Both the position numbers and the translations under genes were made by a program. This document shows positions 8,677 through 17,892 of a stretch of 64,000 nucleotides of DNA, in pieces (position 1 is the stretch's first letter; each line of letters opens with the position of its first letter). The notes beneath the pieces are model-generated. The model did not search any database. It had not been told where the DNA came from and was given only the letters and a program-made list of their open reading frames with translations. Source of the stretch: Alphaproteobacteria bacterium 46_93_T64. GTDB lineage: Bacteria > Pseudomonadota > Alphaproteobacteria > Sneathiellales > Sneathiellaceae. The stretch lies in NCBI GenBank assembly GCA_002163135.1, contig MAAN01000036.1:62001-126000 (forward strand), given 5' to 3'.

Positions 8677-9732
8677 TCACCCAAGTCCAAGAATTCTACA
8701 GTTTGCTTCATGGTCTGTTCCACCATCAGCAAAATCGTCAAATGCACGTTCTGTGACCCGAATGATGTGATCGTTGATAAACTTTGAACCTTCTCTCGCC
8801 CCATCTTCAGGATGTTTTAGGCAACATTCCCATTCCATTACGGCCCAACCGTCAAAATCGTTTGCTGCCAATTTTGAAAAGATACCTTTGAAGTCTACTT
8901 GGCCATCGCCCAAAGATCTAAAGCGGCCAGCCCGATCCACCCACGATTGGTAACCGGAATAAACCCCCTGCTTCGCTGTCGGGTTAAACTCAGCATCTTT
9001 TATGTGTGCCATCTTAATTCGGTCTTTATATTCATCAAGGAAAGCCAAATAGTCGAGTTGCTGCAGCAAAAAATGGCTCGGATCATATAGAATATTGCAC
9101 CGAGGATGATTGTTTACACGCTCTAGAAACATCTCGAATGTAATACCGTCATGTAAATCTTCACCAGGATGAATTTCATAACAAACATTCACGCCAGCAT
9201 CATCAAACGCGTCCAAGATCGGTAACCAGCGTTTTGCAAGTTCATCGAAAGCGGCTTCGACTAGTCCCGCAGGGCGTTGCGGCCATGGATACAGATACGG
9301 CCACGCCAATGCTCCAGAGAACGAAGCATGATCTGTAAGCCCAAGATTTTGTGACGCTTTTGCGGCCTTCATCATTTGATCAACAGCCCACTTTTGGCGA
9401 GCAGCCGGGTTACCGCGAACTTCAGGTGCCGCAAAACCGTCAAACATTTCATCATAGGCTGGGTGAACGGCAACCAATTGCCCCTGCAAATGCGTAGAAA
9501 GTTCTGTAAGAACTAGTCCATGTTCTGCAAGAGTTCCCTTCACTTCATCGCAATAATCCTTGCTCGAAGCAGCCGCATCTAGATCAAAAATTCGTTCATC
9601 CCAACTGGGCATTTGGACGCCTTTAAATCCAACTGACGCTGACCATCTTGCGATCGAATCCAATGAATTGAAAGGGGCTTCATCTCCAGCGAACTGGGCC
9701 AAAAAAATCGCAGGTCCTTTAATGGTTTTCAT
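8677..9732 (-). CDS. Sugar phosphate isomerase/epimerase (xylose-isomerase-like TIM barrel)
   Basis: 351-aa AP-endonuclease-2-type TIM barrel. Metal-ligand stretches are visible as CYEIHPGED, ILYDPSHF, KMAHIKDAE and AVMEWECC, the Glu/Asp/His/Glu set of this superfamily. A GGAGG-containing ribosome-binding site lies just upstream of ATG 9732. It is co-transcribed with the Gfo/Idh gene, so the two probably act on consecutive intermediates such as keto-sugar isomerisation and dehydrogenation. Specific substrate unknown. Confidence 0.8.
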   Translation of the reverse strand: MKTIKGPAIFLAQFAGDEAPFNSLDSIARWSASVGFKGVQMPSWDERIFDLDAAASSKDYCDEVKGTLAEHGLVLTELSTHLQGQLVAVHPAYDEMFDGFAAPEVRGNPAARQKWAVDQMMKAAKASQNLGLTDHASFSGALAWPYLYPWPQRPAGLVEAAFDELAKRWLPILDAFDDAGVNVCYEIHPGEDLHDGITFEMFLERVNNHPRCNILYDPSHFLLQQLDYLAFLDEYKDRIKMAHIKDAEFNPTAKQGVYSGYQSWVDRAGRFRSLGDGQVDFKGIFSKLAANDFDGWAVMEWECCLKHPEDGAREGSKFINDHIIRVTERAFDDFADGGTDHEANCRILGLG

Positions 9733-9760
9733 GAGATATCCTCCGCATTGACTGTTTATA

Positions 9761-10492
9761 TTATTTGTTTTCTATTATGAGATCGGCTTCAGACGAAGCA
9801 TCTTGATTAATTCGTTTTTCCCAGAACTCTCCTACTGTCGCCAAATGGCTATTTAGGACAATTTCTGCAGACTCAAAATCACGGTCGACGAGTGATTGGA
9901 AAAGTTTCAAGTGATCCTTATGAGATCTTTGGCATTGTTCTTTGGATTTAAAAAATACCTTGCGTCGTTTTCGAGATGTCAAATAAAACGAATTCACTAA
10001 ACGCACATAAACTTGATTGTGAGCAGCCCCTACAAGAGCAAGGTGGAATACAGCATCCAACTCGCCAAGAGAATTTCCCTCTTCAATCTCGTCTTCACAT
10101 TGTTTTAAAATTTTCTCAATTTTTTCAATATCTTCTTCGGTGCGGCGCTCGCAGGCCAACCTGAAGGCTTCAATTTCCAAAATCCGTCTTGTTTCAAGAA
10201 AATCTACGATTTCCTCGTGTAAAAGTGGAACGCCAGCATCCTGAAACATTACCATTGCATCAACACTGGTATCTTTGGAAAGTTCCTTAAGAAAAATTCC
10301 AGAATTTGGCCGACGCTCCACAACTCGCATGATCTCAAGCGCAGTCAATGCCTCACGAACTGAGTTACGGCTAGCTTTAAATTTGCTGCACAAATCTCGT
10401 TCTGATGGCAAACGATCACCGGGTTTTAAACGATGATATCGTATATAGGGTAAGAGCTCGGCTACTATCCTATTGACTTCCGCTTGGTTCAT
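9761..10492 (-). CDS. FadR-subfamily GntR transcriptional regulator
   Basis: 243 aa. The N-terminal winged helix is RLKPGDRLPSERDLCSKFKASRNSVREALTAL in outline, and the C-terminal all-helical FCD effector domain contains the FETRRILE-like and FHLALVGAAHNQVY segments, with Asp and His positions that bind a metal in this family. The start is set at ATG 10492, which has AAGGCAGAAG upstream. A 23-residue longer form from 10561 would overlap the preceding gene. A site matching the FadR-type consensus TNGTNNNACNA lies in the operon leader at 20086-20098. Confidence 0.82.
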   Translation of the reverse strand: MNQAEVNRIVAELLPYIRYHRLKPGDRLPSERDLCSKFKASRNSVREALTALEIMRVVERRPNSGIFLKELSKDTSVDAMVMFQDAGVPLLHEEIVDFLETRRILEIEAFRLACERRTEEDIEKIEKILKQCEDEIEEGNSLGELDAVFHLALVGAAHNQVYVRLVNSFYLTSRKRRKVFFKSKEQCQRSHKDHLKLFQSLVDRDFESAEIVLNSHLATVGEFWEKRINQDASSEADLIIENK

Positions 10493-10527
10493 ATAATTAC
10501 TTCTGCCTTTTCTTTTACGGTTTCTTT

Positions 10528-10836
10528 TTATTGGTTCGTTAGATAAATGCCGTATGCCCACGCAGCGATAAGTGCAAGCACGACAACAATAACAAAAACA
10601 ATGGCTACGATTGATAGGACCCTAAGAAGTTTTCGATAACTAGTTCCTGCCACACAAAATGGAACCAGATTAAAAATTAGACCGCTAAAAACAACACCGA
10701 TACATCCGATTGGAAACAGCCACATATAAAATGGCTGGAATATAAAAGCCATCGACAGTATGGATAGAACAATAATACCGTGTTCCAGTCTTTTGGCTTG
10801 GCTTGCCGTCATGCTTTTATCTAGTATTTCGTTCAT
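10528..10836 (-). CDS. Small three-helix membrane protein of the ABC transporter operon
   Basis: 102 aa with three hydrophobic segments (about residues 20-38, 40-60 and 72-95). Its start overlaps the stop of the ATPase gene by 4 bp (ATGA), showing translational coupling to the importer. I do not recognise the family. Small accessory membrane proteins occur in some glycerol- and sugar-type ABC operons that also carry two different ATPases, so an accessory role in the transporter is plausible but inferred from position only. Confidence 0.6.
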   Translation of the reverse strand: MNEILDKSMTASQAKRLEHGIIVLSILSMAFIFQPFYMWLFPIGCIGVVFSGLIFNLVPFCVAGTSYRKLLRVLSIVAIVFVIVVVLALIAAWAYGIYLTNQ

Positions 10837-11921
10837 GATGCAATCAGCCTTTCATCTTTACCAAAAACTACATTTTGGCCTGTTTTACTGACGATGTTCA
10901 CACGCTCCCCTACCGCAACTTTTTGCGATCGGTTAACAACAACGCGGATGTCTATGCCTCCGGCCATAGTATGAAGTAACGTTTCGGCTCCCATCGGCTC
11001 TATAAGATCAACCTCTGCTGTGAATCCATGCTCAGTGGGTTCACTAGAGAGTTCAAACGCTCTGGGGCGGATCCCGACGGTAACGTCAGAACCGGGAGAT
11101 TGGTTCCCAACCGCGGGATCCACGTCCAAAGCTACCTGCTGCCCACAGATATCAAAACGAGCAAGACCGTCTTGATATTCCATGAATTGACCGGAGAGAA
11201 GGTTCATAGCAGGAGTACCGATAAAACCAGCGACAAAGAGATTTGCCGGTTTCGTAAAAATGTCATGCGGCGTCGCGATTTGCTCGATCGCGCCTTGACG
11301 CATAACAGCAATTCGATCCGCCATGGTTAGCGCTTCAAGTTGATCATGTGTAACGATTACCGTCGCTTTTGATAAACCGTTCAGTATTTCCTTAATCTCG
11401 CCGCGCATCGTTTGTCGCAGTGTCACATCCAAGCGACTTAGGGGCTCATCGAATAAGAAGCAATTCGGATCTCGCACAACGGCACGTGCCACTGCAACGC
11501 GTTGTTTTTCGCCTTCACCCAATTGTCCTGGTGTACGATTAAGGACCTCATGCAATTGCAATGCTTTTGCCACTCCGTCAACACGGCCGTCAATTTCAGA
11601 TTTGCTCAAACCTTCAGAACGAAGTGGAAATCCAATATTCTCAGCAACAGTGAGGGTTGGGTATAAAGCATAGAACTGAAACACCATGGAAATATCTCGC
11701 TCTGACGGAGACATTTGATTTACGCGTTGCCCACCGATATATACATCTCCATCACTTTCAGCCTCAAGCCCAGCGATCATACGTAATGTCGTTGTTTTTC
11801 CGCATCCTGAGGGGCCTAGGAGGCAAAGCACCTCACCCTCGTCAATAGACATACTCACAGAATTTACAGCGGTGAGTTTATCGAACCGTTTTGTGAGATT
11901 TTCTACTCTGATTGTACTCAT
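10833..11921 (-). CDS. ABC importer ATPase 1 (MalK/UgpC type) with degenerate signature motif
   Basis: 362 aa from ATG 11921. Walker A is GPSGCGKTT, the Q-loop VFQFYALYP, Walker B FLFDEP and the switch His is intact (IVTHDQLEAL). The C-terminal TOBE-type regulatory domain is present. The ABC signature, normally LSGGQ, reads LGEGEKQR. Its operon partner ATPase 2 has a good signature but lacks the switch His, so the two defects would fall in the same composite ATP site of a heterodimer. Membrane-associated on the cytoplasmic side with the two permeases at 11932-13703. Confidence 0.85.
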   Translation of the reverse strand: MSTIRVENLTKRFDKLTAVNSVSMSIDEGEVLCLLGPSGCGKTTTLRMIAGLEAESDGDVYIGGQRVNQMSPSERDISMVFQFYALYPTLTVAENIGFPLRSEGLSKSEIDGRVDGVAKALQLHEVLNRTPGQLGEGEKQRVAVARAVVRDPNCFLFDEPLSRLDVTLRQTMRGEIKEILNGLSKATVIVTHDQLEALTMADRIAVMRQGAIEQIATPHDIFTKPANLFVAGFIGTPAMNLLSGQFMEYQDGLARFDICGQQVALDVDPAVGNQSPGSDVTVGIRPRAFELSSEPTEHGFTAEVDLIEPMGAETLLHTMAGGIDIRVVVNRSQKVAVGERVNIVSKTGQNVVFGKDERLIAS

Positions 11922-11931
11922 AATATTCGCC

Positions 11932-12813
11932 CTACTTCTTAACTGTACCGAAGGTGACACCGCGCAGAAGATGGTTCTGCAGAAGATAGGTCACGATAAA
12001 AACCGGGATAAGGAACAATGTGATAATCGCGGCAAGAAGCCCCCAATCCACACCTAGTTGCCCGCCCATGGAGCGGGCCATTGCGACAGGAACCGTTCGG
12101 GTATCATTTCCGGTTAAAAGAAGTGCAAACAAAAATTCATTCCACGTAAGAATTAAGGCAAACACTGATGTCGCTGCGATCCCTGCTTTTAACTGCGGAA
12201 GGCAAATTTTGAAAAATACTTTCCATTCATTTGCACCTTCTAAGCGTGCAGCATCTTCGACATCGGTTGATAATTCATCAAAGAAACTCTTCATCATCCA
12301 AACGGAGAAGGCCAAATTGAACATCGCGTAGAGTAAAATTATACCAATATAACTACCGCTCAATCCTGTAATACGAAACATCAGGAAAATTGGCACAATA
12401 ACTACAATCGGCGGCAACATTCTCGTCGTCAGAATAACAAACAAGTACGTATCGTTTCCTTTTAATGGAAAGCGCGAAAACCCGTATGCGGCTGACGTTC
12501 CAATTATCACGGCAAGTAAAACACCTGCGCCGGCGATAAAGATGGAGTTAAAGAAAAACAATCCCATTCCTGTTGCCATCTGCTCGCCTTCACTTGTAAG
12601 GCGATAGAACACACGCACAAAATTATCAAATGTAGGCGTAAAGAAGAATGCAGGTGGTGTGGCCAAGGCATCCTGACGTGTTTTAAAGGACGTCAAAATA
12701 ATCCAAAGCACTGGTGAAAAGTAAACAAGGCCAATCGCACCGCAGATCGCCGAATATCCCCATCCGGCTTCACGCAACGCGTGTTTTTTTCTGCCTTTTC
12801 CGAATATACTCAT
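11932..12813 (-). CDS. Carbohydrate ABC transporter permease 2 (MalG type)
   Basis: 293 aa inner-membrane permease with about six transmembrane segments (first at about residues 15-40). The cytoplasmic EAA-type loop that docks the ATPase is DVEDAARLEGANEWKVFFKI followed by CLP. It ends just before the ATPase gene and its start overlaps the stop of permease 1 by 4 bp. Together with permease 1 it forms the membrane channel of the importer. Confidence 0.88.
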   Translation of the reverse strand: MSIFGKGRKKHALREAGWGYSAICGAIGLVYFSPVLWIILTSFKTRQDALATPPAFFFTPTFDNFVRVFYRLTSEGEQMATGMGLFFFNSIFIAGAGVLLAVIIGTSAAYGFSRFPLKGNDTYLFVILTTRMLPPIVVIVPIFLMFRITGLSGSYIGIILLYAMFNLAFSVWMMKSFFDELSTDVEDAARLEGANEWKVFFKICLPQLKAGIAATSVFALILTWNEFLFALLLTGNDTRTVPVAMARSMGGQLGVDWGLLAAIITLFLIPVFIVTYLLQNHLLRGVTFGTVKK

Positions 12814-13703
12814 GTTTCTTGTTCCCGCTGATTTACGAAGTAAAGATAAAGATTGGTCAATACGATCACGACAAACAAAAGAATGTAGGAAAGTGCGGAT
12901 GATTGGCTGGTTTTAAAGAACTGGAATGCCATTCGGTAAACATAAACTGCAATGGTTTCAGTTGATGTCCCCGGGCCTCCAGCTGTGATTATGTAAACCA
13001 CATCAAATAATTTAAATGTCTCGATGGTTCTGAACAAAAGCGCCAGCAATAGAAGACCTTTTACATAAGGAAACGTTACTGTTTTAAACCGCTCCCACTT
13101 CGTCGCCCTATCGACTTCGGCTGCTTCGTATAAATAATCTGGAACGCTCACCAATCCGGCTAGAACCAGCAACATAACGAAGGGTGTCCACATCCATGCA
13201 TCTGCAATAACGATACCGGCGATGGCGCCCCATTTTGTGGAAAGCAAAATAAGCGTTTCCCCAGTAATATACTTAAATGCCTGACCAACAAGGCCAAATG
13301 TCGGTTCATAAAACAACTTGAAAAACACACCAACGGCCACAAACGAAAGCATCATTGGTGTGAGTACCAACATCATGATTTCACGGCGCAAAGGGAATTT
13401 TTTTGAAAACAGAAGTGCCAAAGCAAATCCGAAAATCATTTGAACCAAAACGCTTAAGGAAACGATTAAGGCTGTTGTCTGAAACCTTTCCCAAACAACA
13501 GGGTCAGAAAGTACTTTTTCATAATAATACAATCCGGCAAAACTTGGCGGTTTCATTGAAGAGGCTTTGTAGTGAAAAAAGCTCAACCCGAACGACCACA
13601 TTAGCGGAAATATATTCATCACAAATAATAGAATAATGGCCGGAGCGATTAACATCGCGCCCCTGCGTTTCGGGTCCATTATCCAATCTAAAAAACCACG
13701 CAT
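12810..13703 (-). CDS. Carbohydrate ABC transporter permease 1 (MalF/UgpA type)
   Basis: 297 aa with about six transmembrane segments (first at about residues 14-36) and the EAA loop YEAAEVDRATKWERFKTVTF before PYVKG. It follows the solute-binding gene with a GC-rich hairpin in the 100-bp gap, and overlaps permease 2 by ATGA. Substrate specificity is shared with the binding protein at 13808-15238. Confidence 0.88.
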   Translation of the reverse strand: MRGFLDWIMDPKRRGAMLIAPAIILLFVMNIFPLMWSFGLSFFHYKASSMKPPSFAGLYYYEKVLSDPVVWERFQTTALIVSLSVLVQMIFGFALALLFSKKFPLRREIMMLVLTPMMLSFVAVGVFFKLFYEPTFGLVGQAFKYITGETLILLSTKWGAIAGIVIADAWMWTPFVMLLVLAGLVSVPDYLYEAAEVDRATKWERFKTVTFPYVKGLLLLALLFRTIETFKLFDVVYIITAGGPGTSTETIAVYVYRMAFQFFKTSQSSALSYILLFVVIVLTNLYLYFVNQREQET

Positions 13704-13748
13704 TTCGTAATTTCCGACTCTTTAAAATTCATACATATTTAGATAATT

Positions 13749-13785
13749 GAGGGCGGAGAGATTTTAATACCTTCTCACCGCCCTC
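13749..13785 (-). promoter_or_regulatory. Intercistronic stem-loop after the binding-protein gene
   Basis: Arms of 13 nt (13749-13761 and 13773-13785, GAGGGCGG paired with CCGCCCTC) with one mismatch and an 11-nt loop. No T-run follows on the minus strand, so it fits a transcript-stabilising or processing hairpin that lets the binding protein be made in excess over the permeases. The hairpin after xylF has a similar position and form. Confidence 0.65.
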
Positions 13786-13807
13786 GATGCAGTTTCTACA
13801 CTAAGGC

Positions 13808-15238
13808 CTAATTAATACGGCCTGCTTCTGTCAGCAATTCTTGCTGAAATTTAGCAATCGCATCTAGCGCTTCTTTAGCTGACACTTGGCCCGTGATCGC
13901 TTTGTCGTATTCTTCTTGTTGCTGAGTAAGCAATTCAAAGAATTCTGGTGTGTGCCAAACGTCTTTTTGCCAAGGAAGAACGGCAGCATGCGCACGGTTC
14001 CATGGGTTAATGGCGTTATATTCAGGCAATGCCATCACACTCATCAAAGCAGCGTTACCACTACCTTTTTTGGCGAACTCAAGTTGAGTTTCTGGTGACA
14101 ACCACCATTTAACCACTTCAAGGCTTTCTTTAACAACTTCTTCGCTGTTCCAAGTTGTCAAAACAAAAGGTTGACCGCCGATATTGTCCCAGCGTTCCAT
14201 TTTACCTGATCCGTTTTTCGTTCCCGGAGGAATTCCAAAAGCGGTTTTATCAGCAACTTTGGAGTTTTTTGCGTCCAACGCAGCAGCAGCAACAGCATTC
14301 CAGTTAATCATCGCTGCGATTTTGCCCTGCATATAGAGTTCTTGTATCGCAAAAATATCCATCTGGCCTGTTTTCGCGATAGGAGGTGAATGTTTCAATA
14401 TATCCAGGTATTTCTCGAGACCTTTCACAGCAGCAGCCGAGTTTACGACCCCTTCTGCTTGAGCTTTAGGCTGGTTTGACTCATCCCAAATACCGCCGCC
14501 ATTTTGCCAAATAAAGGCGTTGATCTGCATTGACGAGAAATCGTAACCCTTACCAGCTTGATAAGCTGTACCGTAAAATTCTTCCGTTGATTTACCTGCA
14601 CCCAGTTTATCACCTGGTGAACGTCGGAAAAATTCGCCGATATCTGACCAAGTCGTCCAGTCAACTTTTTCCCAATCTTCATAGGAGCAAGGAAGAGTTT
14701 TACTGTATTTGGACTTAAATGCCGCCTGTTCACCTGCATCACAGAACAAGTCTTTGCGGAATGCTGTCACTTTCGTATCCGGCATTTGCGGGAAGCCATA
14801 TATGTTGCCCGATTTATATGGATAAGTTGCATATGCCTCTGTAAGAGCTGGATGGACGTCATCCAATGTTTTCTGCAACGCAGGGTCAGCATCAATATAT
14901 TTATTCAGCTTCATGAATTGGCCACCTTCAATAAAGGTACCGATCCACTGGCTGTCAGAAACAACTAACTGGTACTTTTTCTCACCAGAAGCCATTGACG
15001 CTGCAACACGCTCATAGAAACTCGGCCAAGGAATGAAATCAATTGCCAGTTTAACGTTATTTCCACTTGGTGCTTTGTACGTTTTGTCAGCAAATTCCTG
15101 CATGAACCGGGTTGGTCCCCAATCCGGAGCTGCCATTTGTATTACGATGTCTTTTGAAAATGCGGGAGAGGATACACCCAGCGTTGTTGCTACAAAAGCC
15201 CCAAGCGCAATGGCTCCTCCTTTTTTAACTATAGTCAT
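13808..15238 (-). CDS. ABC transporter extracellular solute-binding protein (family 1)
   Basis: 476 aa periplasmic protein with a signal peptide (GGAIALGAFVATTLGVSSPAFS, then KDIVIQMAAPDWG). The fold-type cues are VVSDSQWIGTFIEGGQFMKLN, the FPQMPDTKVTAFRKDLFCD stretch and a conserved AMINWNAVAAAALD segment. The length matches binding proteins for larger polyols and sugar derivatives. It lies between ATPase 2 and permease 1. The operon enzymes suggest a sugar acid, polyol or cyclitol ligand. I cannot name it. Confidence 0.85.
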   Translation of the reverse strand: MTIVKKGGAIALGAFVATTLGVSSPAFSKDIVIQMAAPDWGPTRFMQEFADKTYKAPSGNNVKLAIDFIPWPSFYERVAASMASGEKKYQLVVSDSQWIGTFIEGGQFMKLNKYIDADPALQKTLDDVHPALTEAYATYPYKSGNIYGFPQMPDTKVTAFRKDLFCDAGEQAAFKSKYSKTLPCSYEDWEKVDWTTWSDIGEFFRRSPGDKLGAGKSTEEFYGTAYQAGKGYDFSSMQINAFIWQNGGGIWDESNQPKAQAEGVVNSAAAVKGLEKYLDILKHSPPIAKTGQMDIFAIQELYMQGKIAAMINWNAVAAAALDAKNSKVADKTAFGIPPGTKNGSGKMERWDNIGGQPFVLTTWNSEEVVKESLEVVKWWLSPETQLEFAKKGSGNAALMSVMALPEYNAINPWNRAHAAVLPWQKDVWHTPEFFELLTQQQEEYDKAITGQVSAKEALDAIAKFQQELLTEAGRIN

Positions 15239-15299
15239 ATTTTCCTCCGTGCTCTTCCTGCTAAAAAATTCTAGGTTTCAAATTATAATTCTGAACCGG

Positions 15300-16403
15300 T
15301 CACCTAATTACCGTTCCAGTTTCCTTCGCAAACAATTGGGTTGATCCCACATCAAACCCGCATGTCATTTTCATTCCGACCTGATAAGCAGTCGCTTGCT
15401 CCTCAGGCAGAACCATTTTTAATCTCGATTGGTTCGCAATCAGATCCAATATCACCACATCACCTAGCGGCTCTGTCATATGTACTTCAGCGTCAAATGT
15501 CGGCCCCTGAAAGTCAGCCCGGTTCTCAACAGGTACAATTTCATGCGGCCGAATACCGAATATCAGTTGTTCTCCAATCGGGAAATCTTTGAGCGCTTGC
15601 ATCCATGAACCACCGCTATAATCACCAAAAGGCGCGGCGATTTCAGGATTTGCGTCCGTTCCTTTACGCGTTGCATCTATTAAGTTTATTCGGGGAGATC
15701 CGACCATACCTGCGACATATGTGTTGTCCGGCGCCTCATATAGCTCGTCAGGTGTGCCAACTTGAACCATCTTTCCGTCTTTGAGGACGCCAATACGGTC
15801 ACCAAGTGTCAGTGCTTCCAACTCGTCAGGCGTGGCGTAGATAATAGTAATACCGCGCTCACGATGTATGCGCTTAAATTCAGCCCGCGTATCATGACGT
15901 AATTTTGCATCCAAGTTTGTCAGCGGTTCATCCAAAAGCAATAATTCCGGATGTCGGATCAATGCCCGCCCAATTGCAATGCGTTGTTGTTCACCGCCGC
16001 TTGCGGTACCGGGCTTTCTATCCAATGTATGAGAAAGCTTAAGAAGTTCAGCCGTCTCCCCAACGCGTTTGGAAATCTCGGCCTTGCCCAACTTCATTTG
16101 TAAAAGTGGAAACTCAAGGTTTTCACGAATTGATAAATGGGGATAAAGGGCGAAAGTTTGGAAAACCATCGCAACGCCGCGATCCCTCATCGGACTATTC
16201 GTCATATCTTGACCATCAAGGAAGATAGATCCAGAATCGGGGGCTTCAATTCCACAAATTGTACGAAATGACGTCGTTTTACCACTGGCACTCGGCCCGA
16301 GAAGGGCAAAAAATTCGCCTTTTTCAACATCTAGATCTAAACCATCAACGGCTTTAACATCGCCAAAATGCTTGATCAGTCCTGTTACTTTCAGTGCCGA
16401 CAT
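15300..16403 (-). CDS. ABC importer ATPase 2 (MalK type) lacking the switch histidine
   Basis: 367 aa from ATG 16403. Walker A is GPSASGKTT, the Q-loop VFQTFALYPH, the signature ASGGEQQR and Walker B LLLLDEP. At the H-loop, where MalK-type proteins have THD, the sequence reads YATPDELEAL, so the catalytic switch His is replaced by Pro. The C-terminal TOBE-like domain is retained. It precedes the binding-protein gene by 61 bp. With ATPase 1 it probably forms an asymmetric pair in which only one site hydrolyses ATP. Confidence 0.85.
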   Translation of the reverse strand: MSALKVTGLIKHFGDVKAVDGLDLDVEKGEFFALLGPSASGKTTSFRTICGIEAPDSGSIFLDGQDMTNSPMRDRGVAMVFQTFALYPHLSIRENLEFPLLQMKLGKAEISKRVGETAELLKLSHTLDRKPGTASGGEQQRIAIGRALIRHPELLLLDEPLTNLDAKLRHDTRAEFKRIHRERGITIIYATPDELEALTLGDRIGVLKDGKMVQVGTPDELYEAPDNTYVAGMVGSPRINLIDATRKGTDANPEIAAPFGDYSGGSWMQALKDFPIGEQLIFGIRPHEIVPVENRADFQGPTFDAEVHMTEPLGDVVILDLIANQSRLKMVLPEEQATAYQVGMKMTCGFDVGSTQLFAKETGTVIR

Positions 16404-16448
16404 ATTCTTATTTCTCACAAACTTTGTTTAAATACTTAAAAAAGATCA

Positions 16449-17387
16449 TCATGCCGCCCCACCAAATATCGAAAGTGGTTCGGGTGTACGATTTGATAAA
16501 ATTGCGACAACATTCTTTGCCGTAAAAGCGCACATTTCCTGATATGTCTGTTTAGTCAGCGCAGCAACATGCGGGGTGATAAAACTATTCCTATGAGCAA
16601 TTACAGGATGATTTTCCTCCGGCGGATCGCCATCAACCACATCAGCTGCATAAGCTGCAATATGGCCATCATCGAGATTTTTAAGCAGCGCGTTTTCATC
16701 CACTAATTCACCACGTGCGGTATTGATCAAAATTGCACCCGGCCTCATCAAAGACATCATTCTTTCATCGAACAGAGAACGCGTAACGTCATTCAGTGGG
16801 ATATGTAGGGATACAACGTCACTTTCTGGAAGGTAGCGTTCTAAATTCGCGACAAGTCCGGAATGCCCTTGACCATCGCGCCCGCAAAATCTGATATTTT
16901 CAGAAAAGGCTCTGCAAAGTGCTGCCGTTTTTCTTCCAATCTTACCGCCACCAACTATACAAATATTTTTGCTTGCTAAATCGTTACCAGCAAATTCGTT
17001 TCGGCAATTCCAATTTCCGTTTTTAACTTCAGTACCTGTTAAAAATCCGTTTCTTACCGCGCTTAGCATCAGCATCAAGCTATGTTCCGCGACGGCAGTA
17101 GCATTGATCCCAGGCGCAAAAACAACAGGAATATCGTTGGATTTCGCTGCCGCAACATCTAGATTGTTAAGTCCTGCCCCACAACGGGCAATGACCTTCA
17201 AATTCGGACATTTTTGTATCAACTCTTTGTCAATTTGGCCAAGACCGCGGGTCACAATTGCCGTTATATCGCCAAAGGGAAGGTCATGTGCATGCGCGTC
17301 TGCAGAGGGAGACAGGTAAACCTGCGCCGCATCCTCGAGCATCGTCATTCCCAATTGATCAATGGTTTCCAACAACAATATTGTCAT
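16449..17387 (-). CDS. D-isomer-specific 2-hydroxyacid dehydrogenase
   Basis: 312 aa from ATG 17387, one base after the stop of the VOC gene, with GAGGA upstream. The nucleotide-binding motif is VGGGKIGRK. The catalytic Arg is in NTARGELVDE, Glu in DVVDGDPPEENHPV and His in FITPHVAALT. Family members reduce 2-keto acids or oxidise D-2-hydroxy acids, and some are phosphoglycerate or glyoxylate/hydroxypyruvate reductases. In this operon it may handle the keto acid released after dehydration of a sugar acid. Confidence 0.83.
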   Translation of the reverse strand: MTILLLETIDQLGMTMLEDAAQVYLSPSADAHAHDLPFGDITAIVTRGLGQIDKELIQKCPNLKVIARCGAGLNNLDVAAAKSNDIPVVFAPGINATAVAEHSLMLMLSAVRNGFLTGTEVKNGNWNCRNEFAGNDLASKNICIVGGGKIGRKTAALCRAFSENIRFCGRDGQGHSGLVANLERYLPESDVVSLHIPLNDVTRSLFDERMMSLMRPGAILINTARGELVDENALLKNLDDGHIAAYAADVVDGDPPEENHPVIAHRNSFITPHVAALTKQTYQEMCAFTAKNVVAILSNRTPEPLSIFGGAA

Positions 17388-17388
17388 A

Positions 17389-17862
17389 CTAAGCTGTTCC
17401 TCTTCGAGGATCATTACGGCCAGATTTGAATAGCTGATTGCCTTCTGCGGCATGAACCAATTCATCTTCAAATATGGCAGGGTCTATCTCATCCCCTTTT
17501 CGGCTCGCAATCTCCAAAAGATTTCCAGCAGGATCACGGACGAACATCTGCATGGTACCTGTTGGCAGGCGGCGGATTTTCCCCCAAGGTTCGTTGTCTA
17601 TAGCCCCCGCGGCTTTGACGCGCCTAAATACAGCGTTAAAATCATCAACAACGATACAGAAATGTGCTCGATACGGTCGCGTATCCTTAAATTCATTCAT
17701 ATGAATTTGAGCGCCATTGGCAAACTTAAAAAATTGAGCAGGGAAATCCAGATCTGGAGTATCGTCGAGTTCCACGCCGAGCACACCGTTGTAAAACGCA
17801 ACCCCCACCGCGAGATCATCAACGAGAATGTTTACGTGCTGCAACAACCAATTCTCAGACAT
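17389..17862 (-). CDS. VOC-family (glyoxalase-fold) protein
   Basis: 157 aa from ATG 17862, the start best placed behind AAGG. Upstream in-frame starts at 17868, 17880 and TTG 17883 exist. The vicinal-oxygen-chelate fold has candidate metal ligands: His in QHVNILVDD, His in RAHFCIVVDD and Glu in NLLEIASRKG. Members include dioxygenases, isomerases and lyases acting on vicinal oxygen groups. It is one gene in a tight four-enzyme block with the dehydratase and 2-hydroxyacid dehydrogenase. Reaction not assignable. Confidence 0.78.
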   Translation of the reverse strand: MSENWLLQHVNILVDDLAVGVAFYNGVLGVELDDTPDLDFPAQFFKFANGAQIHMNEFKDTRPYRAHFCIVVDDFNAVFRRVKAAGAIDNEPWGKIRRLPTGTMQMFVRDPAGNLLEIASRKGDEIDPAIFEDELVHAAEGNQLFKSGRNDPRRGTA

Positions 17863-17892
17863 ATCCATAACCTTTTTCATCAAGCGAGCCCA

